This document shows positions 21,287 through 33,170 of a stretch of DNA of 64,000 bases, in pieces. The stretch's first letter is position 1; each line of letters opens with the position of its first letter. The notes under the pieces are model-generated. The model ran no database searches. It was not told where the DNA came from and worked only from the letters and a program-made list of their open reading frames with translations. Source of the DNA: Vandiemenella viatica (lineage: Eukaryota; Arthropoda; Insecta; Orthoptera; Morabidae); NCBI GenBank assembly GCA_031002005.1, contig CM061919.1, positions 228,778,739 through 228,842,738 on the forward strand, given 5' to 3'. A program made the position numbers and the translations under genes.

Positions 21287-22228
21287 CAGTGTTTTTCAAT
21301 CGGTGGGTCGCAACCCCGCTCGGGGGATCGCGGTCGCAAGCCAGGTAAACGTAAAAAGCAAGGGTTGTAGGTATTACAGTAAAAAACCAAAATTTTCGGT
21401 GAGAAGGCTGAGACTGTTTATTTTTTAATAAATTGTTGAATCGTGGTTATATTTTTGAGACGGAAATAACCATATCATTTTATAATTGTAGCCTATTTCT
21501 CTTCTTTCTACCATACTTCAGGTAACTCATCAGAAAGTCTATTTTTTTTTCGGATTTGTTTTGCTTCCGCCACTGCCACTTGTAGCAGACATGTATGGCA
21601 GAACAGATCTTTCGAGAACTTCATTTTATCAGAGAAGTTAGACCGTACTTGCTACCGTACTCGGACAACCGATTGGAGAGAACGAAAACAAAATGTTTGT
21701 ACGTGGCCGCTAACCCCACCTTCTCGCCTCCCGCGCTTTTTTTTTTCTCTGCTTCAATGGCTTTTCTATAAAGTTCCATTGCTATTAGCAACTGTTATTT
21801 TTCAGATTGGGTGGTTTTGGGGACACATTATATTTCACGTTGGGGGAAAATGGCTATGGACGCCGTCGGCGCGCTTATATTAAAACCCCCTAAGGGTTCG
21901 TCTGGTCAGCTTAGAATCATGGTTGCAATCAGCTGCGTTAGGAGTCACGTGAGATTTCTGTCGACTGGTCGCCGCTTCTTCTTAGTCATGTCGCCTCCCG
22001 CGCCGGCATCGCAGCAAACAATATATCATTGCCCTCAAAGTGACTGAGTACTTTGCACGGCATTTGATTTCTCGATCAGTCTCAATAGAAAGAAAATAAA
22101 ATACTTTTAAAAAATCTGACAGTTTTATTACGGATCTGGGCGGAGAGAGGGAGGGGAGGGAGGTTCACCAATCCCCCCCCTCCCCCGTTGTGAAGGAGTC
22201 GCATATTGAAAATGGTTGAAATACACTG
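21287..22228. mobile_element. Non-autonomous hAT-like element, 942 bp
   Basis: The left end CAGTGTTTTTCAATC and right end GGTTGAAATACACTG are inverted repeats. The GGTGGGTCGCAACCC block just inside the left end and GTCGCATATTG inside the right are characteristic of a widespread hAT group. The flanks CTAGCG and TTAGCG hint at a degraded 8-bp duplication. Internal frames (for example 78 codons at 21811-22047) show no transposase motif. Confidence 0.78.
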
Positions 22229-22392
22229 TTAGCGGAGTTTGTGGTTAGCTCGAAATGTAGTCTGGACCGGGATAAAAACTGTAACATACTTATTGCTACA
22301 ACGCAAGGCACGAAAAATTGCATTGAGCTTTATTTTTATAACAATTCTAATTGCGAAGAAATGTCTTGCCAGAAGACTCCGTTCAACCTGTC

Positions 22393-22712
22393 ACCTTTGA
22401 CGGGCTTTGAGGTTAGTATTGACGAGTTTTGGAAATGGTGGGTGTGGAAAGAAGTTTCTGGAAGAAGCTTACAGAAAGAAGAGACAGGTTGGTAGGTCAT
22501 ATTTTGAGACATGCTGGATTGGTTAATTCGCTGGTGGAGGGCACAGTCGAAGGTAAGAACTGTAGAGGAAGACAGATTAGAATATATGAAGCAGATAATT
22601 GGGGATGTGGGGTGTAAGGGATATGTAAAGATGAAGAGGTTAGCCCAAGATAAGAAAGGATGCTGGATTGCATCAAACCAGTCGAAAGACTGATGGCAGG
22701 AAAAAAAAAAGT
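22393..22712 (+). pseudogene. LINE 3' end fragment
   Basis: Two frames together resemble the C-terminal tail of a non-LTR retrotransposon polyprotein. The first (22429-22560) has RDRLVGHILRHAGLVNSLVEG, matching the common RRxxLxGHIxRH...LVEGxVEG pattern. After a frameshift near 22540 the second (to 22690) has RLEYMKQIIGDVGC and MKRLAQDKKG and ends ASNQSKD followed by a stop. A short A tail follows at about 22702-22711. The reverse transcriptase core is missing. This family differs from the LINEs at 16 kb and 47 kb. Confidence 0.85.
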
Positions 22713-22719
22713 TGTTATA

Positions 22720-23170
22720 ATAGGCGACAATCGACTCATTACGTAGTGAAGGAAAAGATAATGTTCATGAGGGATGCACAGTCCTCACAGTATATAGACT
22801 TTGACTTGTCCCAAGTTTTGAAAACACTGTGCGGCAGAGCGTAGTCTGTCTGTGTGGAATACCGGACATCCTCCGGCGCAATGCTGCTGATGTATGCCGC
22901 GACAACGGCCCACTCGACACACCTGGTTAGCAGAGCGGCACCCGCCGGCAGCCAGCGCAGAACACTGACGGACTTCCAGCCTGCCTTCAATCAAGGGAAG
23001 AGATCCCATTCAGAATAGCACAGCATCTCCTGGAGGCTTACCATCTTCAGTGCTGTGCTAGGTCTGCCTAAAATCACTAGTTCATCTTACCTGTTCAATA
23101 AGTTATATAAACTACTGATTTCACCAGCAAGATCAAATGCGCAGGGATCCGCATCGACATAGAATTCCTC
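22720..23170. other. No gene recognised
   Basis: Contains a GC-richer patch with overlapping minus-strand frames of 74 and 83 codons (22739-23009). No recognised domain or repeat ends. Confidence 0.4.
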
Positions 23171-23174
23171 ATTA

Positions 23175-23535
23175 GGGGGCGTCCATTAATTACGTGAGGT
23201 GTTTTTTCCGGAATTCCGGAGCCCCCCTAAGATGACAAGAGATTTTGACAGGATTTCCCCCCTCCTCCCCCCTGCGAATCGACCTCGTAGTTTTTTTTTT
23301 AGACCTTTTTTCCGAGGGTTATGCCCCCTTAAGGTCGGTTTTCGCATTGTTTTTAGACCTTAAACCCACCCCTAAAGCCGACATCCACCTGTTTGTGGAC
23401 CTTTTTTTTTAGCTCTGCTGTCCTTCAATCATTTCCGAAGCTCGCGTGAGATTTCCTTCAATCCCCCTCCCCCCTCCTGGTGAGATTTAGGCAGACCCCT
23501 CCCTATTTCACACCACGTATTTAATAGACATCCCC
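23175..23535. mobile_element. MITE with GGGGGCGTCC ends, copy 2
   Basis: A 361-bp element, the best-preserved left end of the family (GGGGGCGTCCATTAATTACG) and a degraded right end (ATTTAATAGACATCCCC). It is flanked by TTA on both sides (23172-23174 and 23536-23538). The interior contains two internal repeats of TTTTTTTTAGACCTTTTTTCC-like text and the AGCTCTGCTGTCC block shared with the copies at 12 and 38 kb. Confidence 0.85.
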
Positions 23536-23867
23536 TTATCAGTTTCAAGTTATACCAACGACTTAGTTTCGCAAATAGGAGCATTACGGGAATAGGGCAA
23601 GATTCGAGCAAGCTTTCCGTTTTGAAATTTCAGTCAATGAGAAGGATAAATATGTAAACACAGGATTTAGCCTTAGAGCCTGGTTTTGTTTCGAACACGA
23701 TAATGCTATTAATGCGTTCAGAATTCAAATTATTACTTACTGAAAAAGTAACTTTTAAAAAAAAAACTTTAGTCTTAATAATCGTTACAATCTCCCTCTT
23801 ATTTTTAACATGACAGTTATAATATTCCAACCTGGAATTCGAACAGAAATGTTTATTTACCTTATGT

Positions 23868-24086
23868 TTTTACGCCTCATTGACATTCAGATCATTAGAA
23901 AGAATTGGAGGCAAACAGCGGGAAGGAATCCGGTCATGGTCTTTTGAAGGAACCATCCTGCCATTCGCCTGAGATGATTTCGGGAAACCATGTAAAACCG
24001 AAATCTGGATGCCCGGACAGGGGATTTGAACCCGCGTCCTCCCAAATGCCAGGCCAGGGCGTTACAGTTCACCTTCTATGTTCGGT
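23868..24086 (-). mobile_element. SINE, near full length
   Basis: Minus-strand main SINE from the tail (TTTACGCCTCATTGACATT) to the head (CCAGGCCAGGGCGTTACAGT, B box GGTTCAAATCC in reverse). It has several substitutions. Confidence 0.87.
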
Positions 24087-24102
24087 AAAATAATTGTCCA
24101 AT

Positions 24103-24200
24103 TCCGGTGCGGCAATCCAGATTTCAGTTTTCCATGTTTTTTTTTTCCGAAATCAATCCAATACCGGGATGATTCATTTAAATCTAATCTCTAATAGCTC
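24103..24200 (+). mobile_element. SINE fragment in opposite orientation
   Basis: A plus-strand fragment with CGGCAATCCAGATTTCAG, TTTTCCATG, an inserted T9 run and CCGGGATGATTC. The head is missing. It lies head to head with the copy at 23868-24086, so the pair can form an imperfect inverted repeat. Confidence 0.75.
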
Positions 24201-24204
24201 CATC

Positions 24205-24765
24205 TATTCCCAACATGTAATTCTGTTTCGGCTGTTAAAGGTGCAGATTCCAAAGTAATATGTGATTAGAAGTGATATAAAAATTAAGGTACTCTGCAAC
24301 TGGTTGCAGAATGGTGAGCCTTCAATTTTTAACCTTCCCCCTCATATCAAGCAAAAATAAATACCGTTTTGCATAATACATACAACTTCGGTAATTAGCT
24401 CTAGTAATTAACTAATCAGCAATTTCCATTATACTGTTCTGATAACAGTTATTAGTAAATACAATTATCTGCTTTGCATACAAAATTTAATGTAAATATC
24501 TGAATTGTATCCAAAATTATCTGATGAAATGATTAGTGTAAGGCTTTAAAAAGCACAAAGGTAGTATAATAATAGCAAATGTAAAATATTACGACAGCCT
24601 AATCGTTATCAAAATTATCTTAGCAGCGTTGTTATTAATGTCTGTCAATTCTGCACACTGCCATATTGTGGTATACCGAGAAATTGGAATAGCAAGAAAG
24701 GTATCATACGCAAAGACCACTGATCCGTTCAAACGTTCACTCTACATGTGAAAATAGAGGTTATA
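24205..24765. other. No gene recognised
   Basis: AT-rich DNA with no frames of note and no repeat ends seen. Confidence 0.45.
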
Positions 24766-25125
24766 CGTCAAGTTTGCGGCGCCTGTGTAAGCATCTGGGC
24801 GGCAAAGAGGCTTTGAACGCGACACCACACCGTCGCAGGTGTCAGGTTAGCAGGTAATGCTCGCGTAACCCGACCAGTCGCTGCTACCCCTGCGCCAGCG
24901 GCAGTCCCGCGACACAATCCACTGTGCATTACTCCCAAGGCCGAGGCCGCTGGCTCTTTCTCGAGTCACGCGCTACTTGTTGCGGCCGGCAGATGGTCGC
25001 CCACGATGAATGGAAGGCTTGGCTCCGGGCAGATTCCCCTCCTTAGCTGCAACTGCCATCCATCAACAGATACGACGGCGCAAAGATGTCTTTACATAAA
25101 GCGGCCGCAGCCACGTCAAAAACCC
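24766..25125. other. GC- and CpG-rich island
   Basis: About 360 bp with clearly more G, C and CpG than the rest of the window (for example GTTTGCGGCGCC, GCTCGCGTAACCCG, TTGTTGCGGCCGGC, AAGCGGCCGCAGCC). It has no long frame and no repeat ends that I recognise. It might be a promoter-like island of a gene outside the window, or an unmethylated repeat. The sequence alone does not decide. Confidence 0.5.
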
Positions 25126-25148
25126 ACAGTAACGCTAGTATGCTGTAA

Positions 25149-26327
25149 CTAGCTGTTACCCGCGACTTCGTACGCATGCACTTATAATTTTATTGCTAAA
25201 TTTGGATATATAAATCTAAGTTACGCATTAGATTGTTGGTGGTTTAATTAATATGATAAATAATCAGTCCACCATACAGTTCAATTTAACATTTGTTTTT
25301 ATTTTCAAAGAAAACACGACGTCAAAGATACTGGTTATATATATATACATAAAATCCAGAGATCGCATACAACACTCCTTCCACAGACAAAACAATTATT
25401 GGCCGTCGTAAAATTTAGTAGGTGAAAACTTTGCCAAAAATCTAACTGTTTCTCTGTCTTGGATGATCGCTTTATATTAGCTACATAGAAATTTCTAGAA
25501 CACTTCAAAAGCTTCCGCCAGATAATTCTCGAACATTAACAATACTTAAACAATTGAAACATATTAAAAACAATCAGAATTAATACATAATCATTTATCA
25601 TCATTACAAAATGGTCAGATATGGAAATGAAAGATACTTAAACACAAAATTATTCACATAAATTATTTTCTAACTGTATCAAATTGTCCTTTAGCCATCA
25701 TAACTTGCATTAATACTTGGAATTACGAACATTTAAGCAATTCTCTTGCACAATTCTGTTCTCAAACATATTAAATAGCCTTTAAATAATTTCTTTTCAT
25801 AAAACAAAGTCTATATACATTGATTTACAGGAAATGGCAAAACAAACCTACCAGATCATATTCAACCAAGTGTTTCATAAAATACAATTCCATTTAAGTT
25901 TAGGTTTGAGGGCTGTTACAGTATGCCAAAAGAGCACGTAGTCTGGTTAATGTGACGGGAAAGCCATCTGCCTACCATATTTCTTCCGGCAGATTTTTGT
26001 ATGTGGTTTAAAATTATGCGACTTTCTGGAAAAAATGTCGATACATTTTTGCACACAAACTGACTGCGAGAGAAATATAAAATTACAGAGAAATCTTGAG
26101 CAGCCGATGCAACATTACAGAGACTCACACATGCTATCCGTCTGTCTGTCTATCACTGTTCAATTTGTTCTCAAAATATAATGATAATATATGTTATTTA
26201 TCCCGAAACAAGTATGTCCCTAATAATGATTACATTGTCAAATTTCGTCAGGATTGGTTTAGCGTTTAGTCATGAAAACGTAACGGAGAGGTAGAGTTAC
26301 TTTCGCATTTATAATATTAGTGTAAAT
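25149..26327 (-). mobile_element. Helitron-like repeat with internal insertion
   Basis: Left edge CTAGCTGTTACCCGCGACTT and right edge TTACTTTCGCATTTATAATA match the family. The outer parts align with 11086-11799. The block 25234-25920 has no counterpart in that copy and is taken to be an insertion. The 70-codon minus frame at 25916-26128 is a shadow. Confidence 0.78.
25234..25920 (-). mobile_element. Possible solo LTR inside the Helitron-like repeat
   Basis: On the minus strand the insertion starts TGTAACAGCCCTC and ends ACCACCAACA, so it has TG...CA termini and a start similar to the solo LTR at 5471 (TGTAAC). I could not find a clean target duplication (ATCT versus ATAC flanks), so the limits and class are tentative. 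Confidence 0.45.
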
Positions 26328-26378
26328 TCTTCGAACAAGAGCCGTTATAGATATCATTTTATGTCGCTGGTTAATTAG

Positions 26379-26850
26379 TAGGGTTACTACAAAAGTTATA
26401 CTACCTTTTTCACGGAAAGCCGGGTCAGATGGGACACTGTAAACTATAATTTTAAAATCGCGATATAAGCTGACTTTTAATGTACGATCTATGAACAGTT
26501 ATATCAGTGTCAAGATGGAGTAAAAGACAACATAAGAAACATGAATTGTTCATTAAAAATGTGTTTATTCCTCTAATTACGACATGTACGTAAGGAATTT
26601 AAATTGGTTCGCACTTGTGTCTGTCACACGCTGCTACCATGTGAAAGGCGCCATATATCATCAGCTTTCCCGGGAGAGAATCTGTCATTTCACCTCTCAT
26701 TGATGTAATACTGTCTTTGTGTGTCCAAAAAGCGTAACCCGCTTTAATTTTTGTATTAGGTCAATATCACAAGGAGAAAGATCAGGCGAACGGCATGCAT
26801 GCTTTGACAGACAAATGGTTTCATCTACTCTCTTCTTTAACCTGACATGC
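26379..26850 (-). pseudogene. Second Tc1/mariner relic (transposase C-terminus)
   Basis: On the minus strand, from about 26800 down, the frame reads ACRSPDLSPCDIDLIQKLK, then RVTLFGHT. RSPDLSPCD is the hallmark around the last catalytic acidic residue of IS630-Tc1-mariner transposases. The continuation is full of stops. At 26380-26410 a stretch AGGGTTACTACAAAAGTTAT, which looks like the terminal repeat of such an element, precedes TACTACC. The opposite terminal repeat was not found, so the N-terminal half appears to be lost. Confidence 0.75.
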
Positions 26851-26954
26851 AGAATACGAAGAATATACCTCTCTGAAAACAGACATACGTATCAATCATC
26901 ATCTTCCAATGACACTAACGACATACGAAAGAGCAAGCGCAAATTGTTATAGAC

Positions 26955-28038
26955 CCGTAAAACCAGCCTCAACAGCCCCGGCCTCCAGAAACACCGAACA
27001 TGGCGCGCCATCTTGCAATTTCGATGACATAGTGTCTTGGAACAGAGGCTCAGTACAAAACAACTATTTAGTTTCTGATTGAGGAGTAATTTTTTAATTT
27101 TTTTTACCGACTAGGTCTGGTTTTGTTGTGTTTATGTCCTTCTATCAGCGAATCCTGCTTCAACTTTTAACAGGAATGTGCTGCAGGCAAGGTATTAATC
27201 GACGCGATATGGGTCGGAAAGGTGGGGAATATCGATAAATACACACAATCATGCTTGGAAAACAAAGGTTCAGCAGAAAAATTCTATTACCCACTTTCGA
27301 AGATGACCGACACATTATAAGTATACTCGAACAGACGCGACATTTTTCATAACATAGCAGGTGGAAAGAACGAAAGTATATTTTCTAGTGCGTCAGTTTC
27401 TAAATTTACAGTGCAGACCAAGCGTGAGGGGAAATTCTGGGTTACAAAAAACTAAAGTAGACCACAATTCTATCCTATTTTTGTGCATGTACGCTGAAAG
27501 AAACTGACGAAACAAACCTAGCAATCACTGGGGAAATTTTTCCTCCACGCATTCTTATTGGTGTATTCATCAGAGAATAAAAATAGCTGGAACTAATTTC
27601 GGGTCAGCGGCCTCAAAGCGAAAAACGTTTTTGTCACTAGGAAGCTGGCAACGGTTGCTCTCGAGTTTAAACCGCAAGGATTCTCAGGAAAAATACAAAC
27701 AGCAAGTGTCCTCAGTCTGTCCCGGTTAGTGCATCTTGAGCTATGCCGACTCTCTTTTCCGTTGACAAGTGCCATCTAAAGCTGTAGATTCGTACATTAA
27801 TATTTTTTCAGATGCAAATTCATCGGTGAGTGACGGTTAACTAATAATCGTTTTACAGCTGAGGAGTTCTTTTAATGAGCGATAAACGTAATTGACGGCT
27901 CCAGTAACTGACAACATTGCAGCTTAGAAATTTAATTAATTTTAGGAATTTTCTTTTGCGTCACTTTTCTATTGTTTCTGAAGTTTTGGTGTCAATCTGG
28001 GTGTTTTTTGGAGCTGAATCTGCTGAAAATTGCTGAAT
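26955..28038. other. No gene recognised
   Basis: Mixed composition, no frames above 60 codons with recognisable content and no repeat ends. Confidence 0.45.
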
Positions 28039-28041
28039 ATA

Positions 28042-29058
28042 CACTATCTACCAAAACGTAATTGGGCACCAGTGAAGATATATAATTCAATACGTCAGTT
28101 GACTGGTGTGGTCGCCATATACCGCAGGAAAGAGTAGCACCAGTTGACAAGGAAGTTGTTCTAGGCATAGAGCTATCGGTCTTCGGTAAGGGCGTGATTG
28201 AGGGCTCCTATTTCGGAGGGCTGTATAACCGGGCGATTGCAGTGAAGGTTTAACGGCCCAAAATCAACGGTCTCATTCGTCAAGCGCAAGTGCTAGATCG
28301 ATTGGCATTGTGCCAATGCTGCACGTTCGAACTACTACCTATTCTGACCGACAGTCATCGCAGAAACGCGAAACTGTCAAAATAGGATATAACCAATGGC
28401 TACCATCCATCAGGAGTTTCATGCAGCAACAGGAGTATCTGTTTCCATTGGAACATTGAGTACAGAGGCCCAGCGACATGGATACTTTGGAAGAGCAGCT
28501 CACCAAAAACGTTACATCAAAACAAGCAATAACGCTCGGCGACTCTGGTGGTGATTGGACCATCGCAACTGAACACTGAAGCAGAGGAAATCGGTTCTGT
28601 GGAGTGACGAGTCGAGGTTAACATTATTCTGGTCCGGTGGACGTGTATGGGTCTGGTGTTTACCGTGGGAACGCCTTCTGTCGGAGTGCAAAGTGGAAAC
28701 TAGGAAAACCGGTGGTGGTATGATGGCGTGGGGCTGTTTTACGGCGTTTGGCGTACGACCGATAATTTTAGTCCAAGGTAGCATGAACACAAAACAGAGG
28801 TCTATTGTAACTTTATGGATAGTGAAATACTCCTAACACTTTGGCGTTTTAAGGAATGGACTAGCGTTACTTCCAGGATTATAATTTCAGGTGCCATATT
28901 CCAATGGTTGCTATGCTGTGGAATATTCGTCGATACAGCCGGTCCGCCCACAACCCCATCCTCAACCCTATAGAACATCTTTGGGACGAAATGCTACCTG
29001 TGCCGCTGCGTTCATCGCAGTCCAGTGTTTCGCAAAGTCCCAGCATTGCAGTAATATA

Positions 29059-29104
<46 letters not shown>

Positions 29105-29150
29105 ACTCTCTCTCTCTCTCAGACTGTATTAAAATATATTTTGGTGGCAG
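28042..29150 (+). pseudogene. Tc1-like transposon, decayed transposase
   Basis: The left end CACTATCTACCAAAACG follows a TA (28040-28041) and the right end CACCAAAATATATT, inverted, precedes a TA at 29151, giving about 1.1 kb. Coding remnants on the plus strand, in order, are a helix-turn-helix part (GVSVSIGTLSTEAQRHGYFG, 28430-28490), the first DDE-region signature VLWSDESRLTLFWSGG (from 28594), KTGGGMMAWGCF (about 28708-28745), and NPILNPIEHLWDE (28950-28990). These are canonical Tc1-family blocks. Stops occur between the second and third blocks and the reading frame shifts, so it is inactive. A (CA)n-(CT)n tract has replaced the end of the gene. Confidence 0.9.
29062..29121. repeat. (CA)n then (CT)n microsatellite
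   Basis: An uninterrupted CA run of about 19 units to 29098, followed by ACACTCTCTCTCT. It lies inside the 3' end of the Tc1-like element. Confidence 0.95.
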
Positions 29151-29164
29151 TAATATTTGCTGAA

Positions 29165-30506
29165 TTATTTTTTCTAAGTCATCTAATTGATTAAATTAGC
29201 CAAGAGATTACAGCATGTACCTCTTGAAGCAACCTGACGTACCCATAATTGGAAACCGCTGTCCTAGATCAATATTTGAAACTAAAAGATGTATTTTTTT
29301 TACAAGAATTTTTCCGCTAGTAATTTTCTACTTTTAACATCATTTCTGCTACAGCCATAAGTTGTAGTTTTACTTCCTAAGTAACAAATCACTTTCCTAT
29401 TGCATCCTATCTTATTTTTACAATTAATCTACTATTATTTAATTATTTCTGCTAAATGATAACTTCTGTCTTGCTTTCGTTTAACCTTAGTCCACAATCT
29501 TGCTTCAGTAATTTAACATCCTTAATATGCTATGCTAACATCAAACTGAAAAAAGTGGAAGCATTCTTAATACCACTTTACCCCATTTCCTGACTTTGAC
29601 TGGCAAGTTCTCCAATTTTTTTGGTCCGCAGCAAACGTAGTTGACGCCAGAAAAAATTGGCGTTTACTTTAAAGACGAAATTAAATTGAATTAGGGCCTT
29701 CGAAACTTCATTTCCTTCATTCAGTTCTACTTCCCGCCAGCCTAGCTACGGTTCAGCACGTCGTTCCCCTTTGTAAACTTTCCTCAAACAGACTTCTGTC
29801 AGTCTGCGTTTCCGGGTGCACGGGTTTGAAAACAATTCGCAAAGGGAGTTAGAACAAGGCGGACAGTCGCCTGGGAAAAGGGAAGGTGATCAGCGCGAAC
29901 TATTCCAATTTGATTACAGTCCTCCTCTCCTACTGGCGACAGAGAGCGCGCTGTTAATTAACGAATGTCCCGACGTGGCGCGCGAGTCTGCAGATAGCGC
30001 TCTGCAGTTTGATTACAGCGGCGTGTGTTAACTGCCTCCCCCACCCCCAAAATACATTCCAGCGGCACTGATAAAACACACAGCTCGCGGTTTAATGTGC
30101 AACTGGTATCGAAACGTCACAGCCAGCTCTGTAATGAGGCGCCACCGTCCGGTACCAATTGAACAGCCATACTGACAGAACTCAAAATTCAATTGTCAAT
30201 ACGTCTGTTTCAATAGCTAAATACTCAGCTTGTCCCCTGAAGAAGACTTTAGGCTTTGGTTGAAACGTCAGGAAAAGGAGGTGTGTTTGAACGTAGCGTA
30301 ATCTCGCGAAGTTATTTACAGCATCACGACGGCTGCGAAAACAGCAAAATCTTTTATAAGCTGGCAAAATGTTTACAGTTTTATAAAAATAAAGGCTATT
30401 ATTTATTTACTTAGCGAACAGATGTTGTCAAACGTTTTAACAAACTTTTACCGCCACAAATGTACAGACTGTGAATCTGTTGTCCCATAAAAATTGCTTT
30501 TTCTCC
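29165..30506. other. No gene recognised; GC-richer part at 29740-30180
   Basis: The 3' half contains restriction-like GC-rich text and short frames (71 codons at 29816-30031). No domain, no splice pattern and no repeat ends that I can name. Confidence 0.4.
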
Positions 30507-30514
30507 GTTTAAAG

Positions 30515-30934
30515 CAGGGGTGGCCAACCCGCGAGCAGCATGCGGCCCGCCTCTCGTATTGTTCCGGCCCGTATTACAAAATATATTTGTTTTATAATGG
30601 CCAAAGTACTGAAATCCAAAGTATTAGAAAAAATACATTATTTGTGCATCCATGTTTTCAAAATTTATTTTATTTATGTTTATATATCCTTTCTGGTGTT
30701 ATGTATTTCTTTAAATTGTGCGTTTAGTATCGTTATTACTATATTATCTATGTTTAAGTGTAAGACTAATAACAAACACAGTAATAATAACACATTATGT
30801 TTAATTTTTTTACTAAAAAAAAGTCTATAGTGGGTCTATATCTAATACGGGAATACACAATTTTATATGCGGCCCGCGGAGTTATGATGCATTTCCAAAG
30901 TGGCCCGCAAGATCAGTTGGGTTGGCCGCCCCTG
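30515..30934. mobile_element. hAT MITE with perfect 8-bp duplication
   Basis: A 420-bp element with ends CAGGGGTGGCCAACCC and GGGTTGGCCGCCCCTG, inverted with few mismatches. It is flanked by GTTTAAAG at 30507-30514 and 30935-30942, identical on both sides. GCGGCCCGC-type blocks near both ends are inverted as well (sub-terminal repeats). It encodes nothing; the 77- and 96-codon frames inside are shadows. Confidence 0.95.
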
Positions 30935-30944
30935 GTTTAAAGGA

Positions 30945-31767
30945 TCATGCCAACTTGAAAGTGAGAATGTAATTGTATTTTATTGTATGTATTAATTGTT
31001 ATAAACGCCAATAATAATAGTACTGTTTTGAATCATGTTTGGAAAGAAGAAGTTGCATATAACAACGGAAGTGATAAACAAGAGAGATATAATGGAAGCG
31101 CCAAGAGATCCTCTGCAAAATATGTTATGTTGAATAGTTTGACTTTTTGTCAGAAAGAGGAATTGTATAAAGATTGTTAAGGTTGCTGCGAATAGGAGAG
31201 AAATAGTTGTATAAAAGGATAAGCTGACTGCAGTATACTGTATTGGAGGCTGTATTCGAATGGAACTAGAAATGATTAATAATGGTCAAAAGATTGATGT
31301 ATATCTTTACGTGGACGAGAGAAAGAAAGGTGGAGTATAATTTTCCCTTTCAGGAAAAAGGACTGCTGATATAAAATATGACACGAGAGCTCACATTGGT
31401 TGTCGTCTATTGCATAACAGAAGATGCAAAAAGTAATCTTTGCTAGACGGATCAGTAGAAAGAGGTAAAGTAAATTATTGTATTTGTAACGAGAGGCGGA
31501 CTAGACTACTAATTGGTTTTCTTATAAACTAAGGAAACAAAAGCCGAGAAAGGTAAGAGGTTCTCCGTTATAATCTGAAAGAATTGCGGTTGAGGTTATG
31601 AACAATGGAGAAAACAGTCACTTAACCAGAAATCAAAACATCATCTCAGAGATCCGGAATCTCTTTAATTCGCAGATCTGAGGATCGCGACGGATCCGCA
31701 ATTTCGAGAAACAGTTGACCTGATTCTAGGCTGAACACTATATCTATCTACTGTATATACGAGTATT
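30945..31767. other. No gene recognised; purine-rich
   Basis: Purine-rich stretch with short frames (65 codons at 30983-31180). Occasional runs look like degraded coding text but I could not identify a family. Confidence 0.4.
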
Positions 31768-32212
31768 CTGAAAATTATCGCAGAATGCAATCAGTGACGG
31801 ATATGATAAAAGAGCTGAAATGGGATTCATTGCAAGACAGGAGGAGGATGAGGAGGGTCATCGGAGTGTACAGGGCATATACTGGTGATGAGGCATGGAA
31901 AGATATTGCAATAGGTATGAAAAGTAGTGCATGGAAGGGAAAAGATGACCATGACCACAAGCTGGCACTCGATTTCAGGCACAAGGGCGTGGGAAGATTC
32001 TCTTTTTTAGGTAAGGGTGTCAGGGATTGGAATGAGTTACCAAGAGAAATGATGAATAATTTACCGAAAAATATGAAAGAATTTAAAGATAAAATTTGTA
32101 GAGGGCTAATGTAGGTGGGTGCAAGATAGGGGGAAGATGGGAGGAAGATGGGTGTGTAGGGAAATTTGCCACCGGAGCCTGTGCTCCATTGCAATTAAAT
32201 TAAATTAAATTT
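31768..32212 (+). pseudogene. LINE 3' end (family shared with 41.8 kb)
   Basis: The frame at 31785-32111 (109 codons) reads QSVTDMIKELKWDSLQDRRR, then KDDHDHKLALDFRHKGVG and GVRDWNELPREM, and stops at 32112. This is the C-terminal region found in CR1/Jockey-like reverse transcriptase polyproteins (pattern: L.WxSLxxRRR...RDWNxLP). The 3' untranslated end GTGCTCCATTGCAATTAAAT, with a TTAAA-repeat tail, is shared with the copy near 42340. The copy is 5' truncated: reverse transcriptase core and endonuclease are absent. Confidence 0.88.
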
Positions 32213-32214
32213 AT

Positions 32215-33170
32215 GTCAACTCTTAGAACGAAACCTGATATCCAACATTTAAAATCACTTTAGCAGTCAATTTTTTTCACGTTTCATTTCGAAGCGATGT
32301 GAAGGCAGGACACACGTAGGGGAGTCGCGAGGCATACCAAACCAGACAGCGCGCGGGAAATTTTCCTCAACTGCGGCGACCAAACTGCGGTTTTGAATAA
32401 TGATATAAAAACTCAACCGCTGTCCTTGGGGAAAAAGCCAAGGTCTTTTGTTTCCTGAGTGAACACTGAACACAATCACACTGTTTGATTGTAATCAATT
32501 CATTTGGTTTAATACTCGTCTTGATAATCTCGCATTACCAACAAGCGCACATTTCATCTCACAACCTTGCAGTAGCTAGAATTCGCTCGTACGTTTTGTT
32601 GCTTGGTAGCAATCTCCATTAATCAATATTACGTAATATTTTTATTAACTGTGCTGCTGAAGCTAATCGAGGAATTTTACTATAGGAATGAGAAACGAGA
32701 AAGAACAAAACTGTTCAGTAAGCACTGATCAGCATACTACATATCATAAAACAGTCTATTTAGTTTTTATCAAAATCATCCTGGCACTTTTCAGTTTTTA
32801 GAAGATTTAGGAATTTTTCTGTATCAACTGTTCAAATATTTCTTTAACTTATAAAAGTACTAGTAATTAGTATATACGAGATATTTTTCAGCAATGTGCT
32901 CATTGTTTGCTGTAGACAAGCTAAAGCGTTGCTTCTATGTAGGACAGTACATGAATCGCGAATAATGCATGGAAGAGAAGAAATGCAACTTACCTTTCAG
33001 AATTACAATAAATTGCCAACAGTAAGAATATAAATAGCAACCGGCAAGCACAACAAGCAAAGCATGTAACACGACATGAAATGTTTCTAATGCGCCTTGT
33101 TTAAATAGTCTTAGATGCTGTAGGAAGCGAAATTTTAGAATATAGTCGACACCAAATATTACATTTCTAT
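32215..33170. other. No gene recognised
   Basis: AT-rich. A 115-codon minus-strand frame spans 32935-33282 and includes the 67-bp duplication. It has no recognised domain. Confidence 0.4.
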
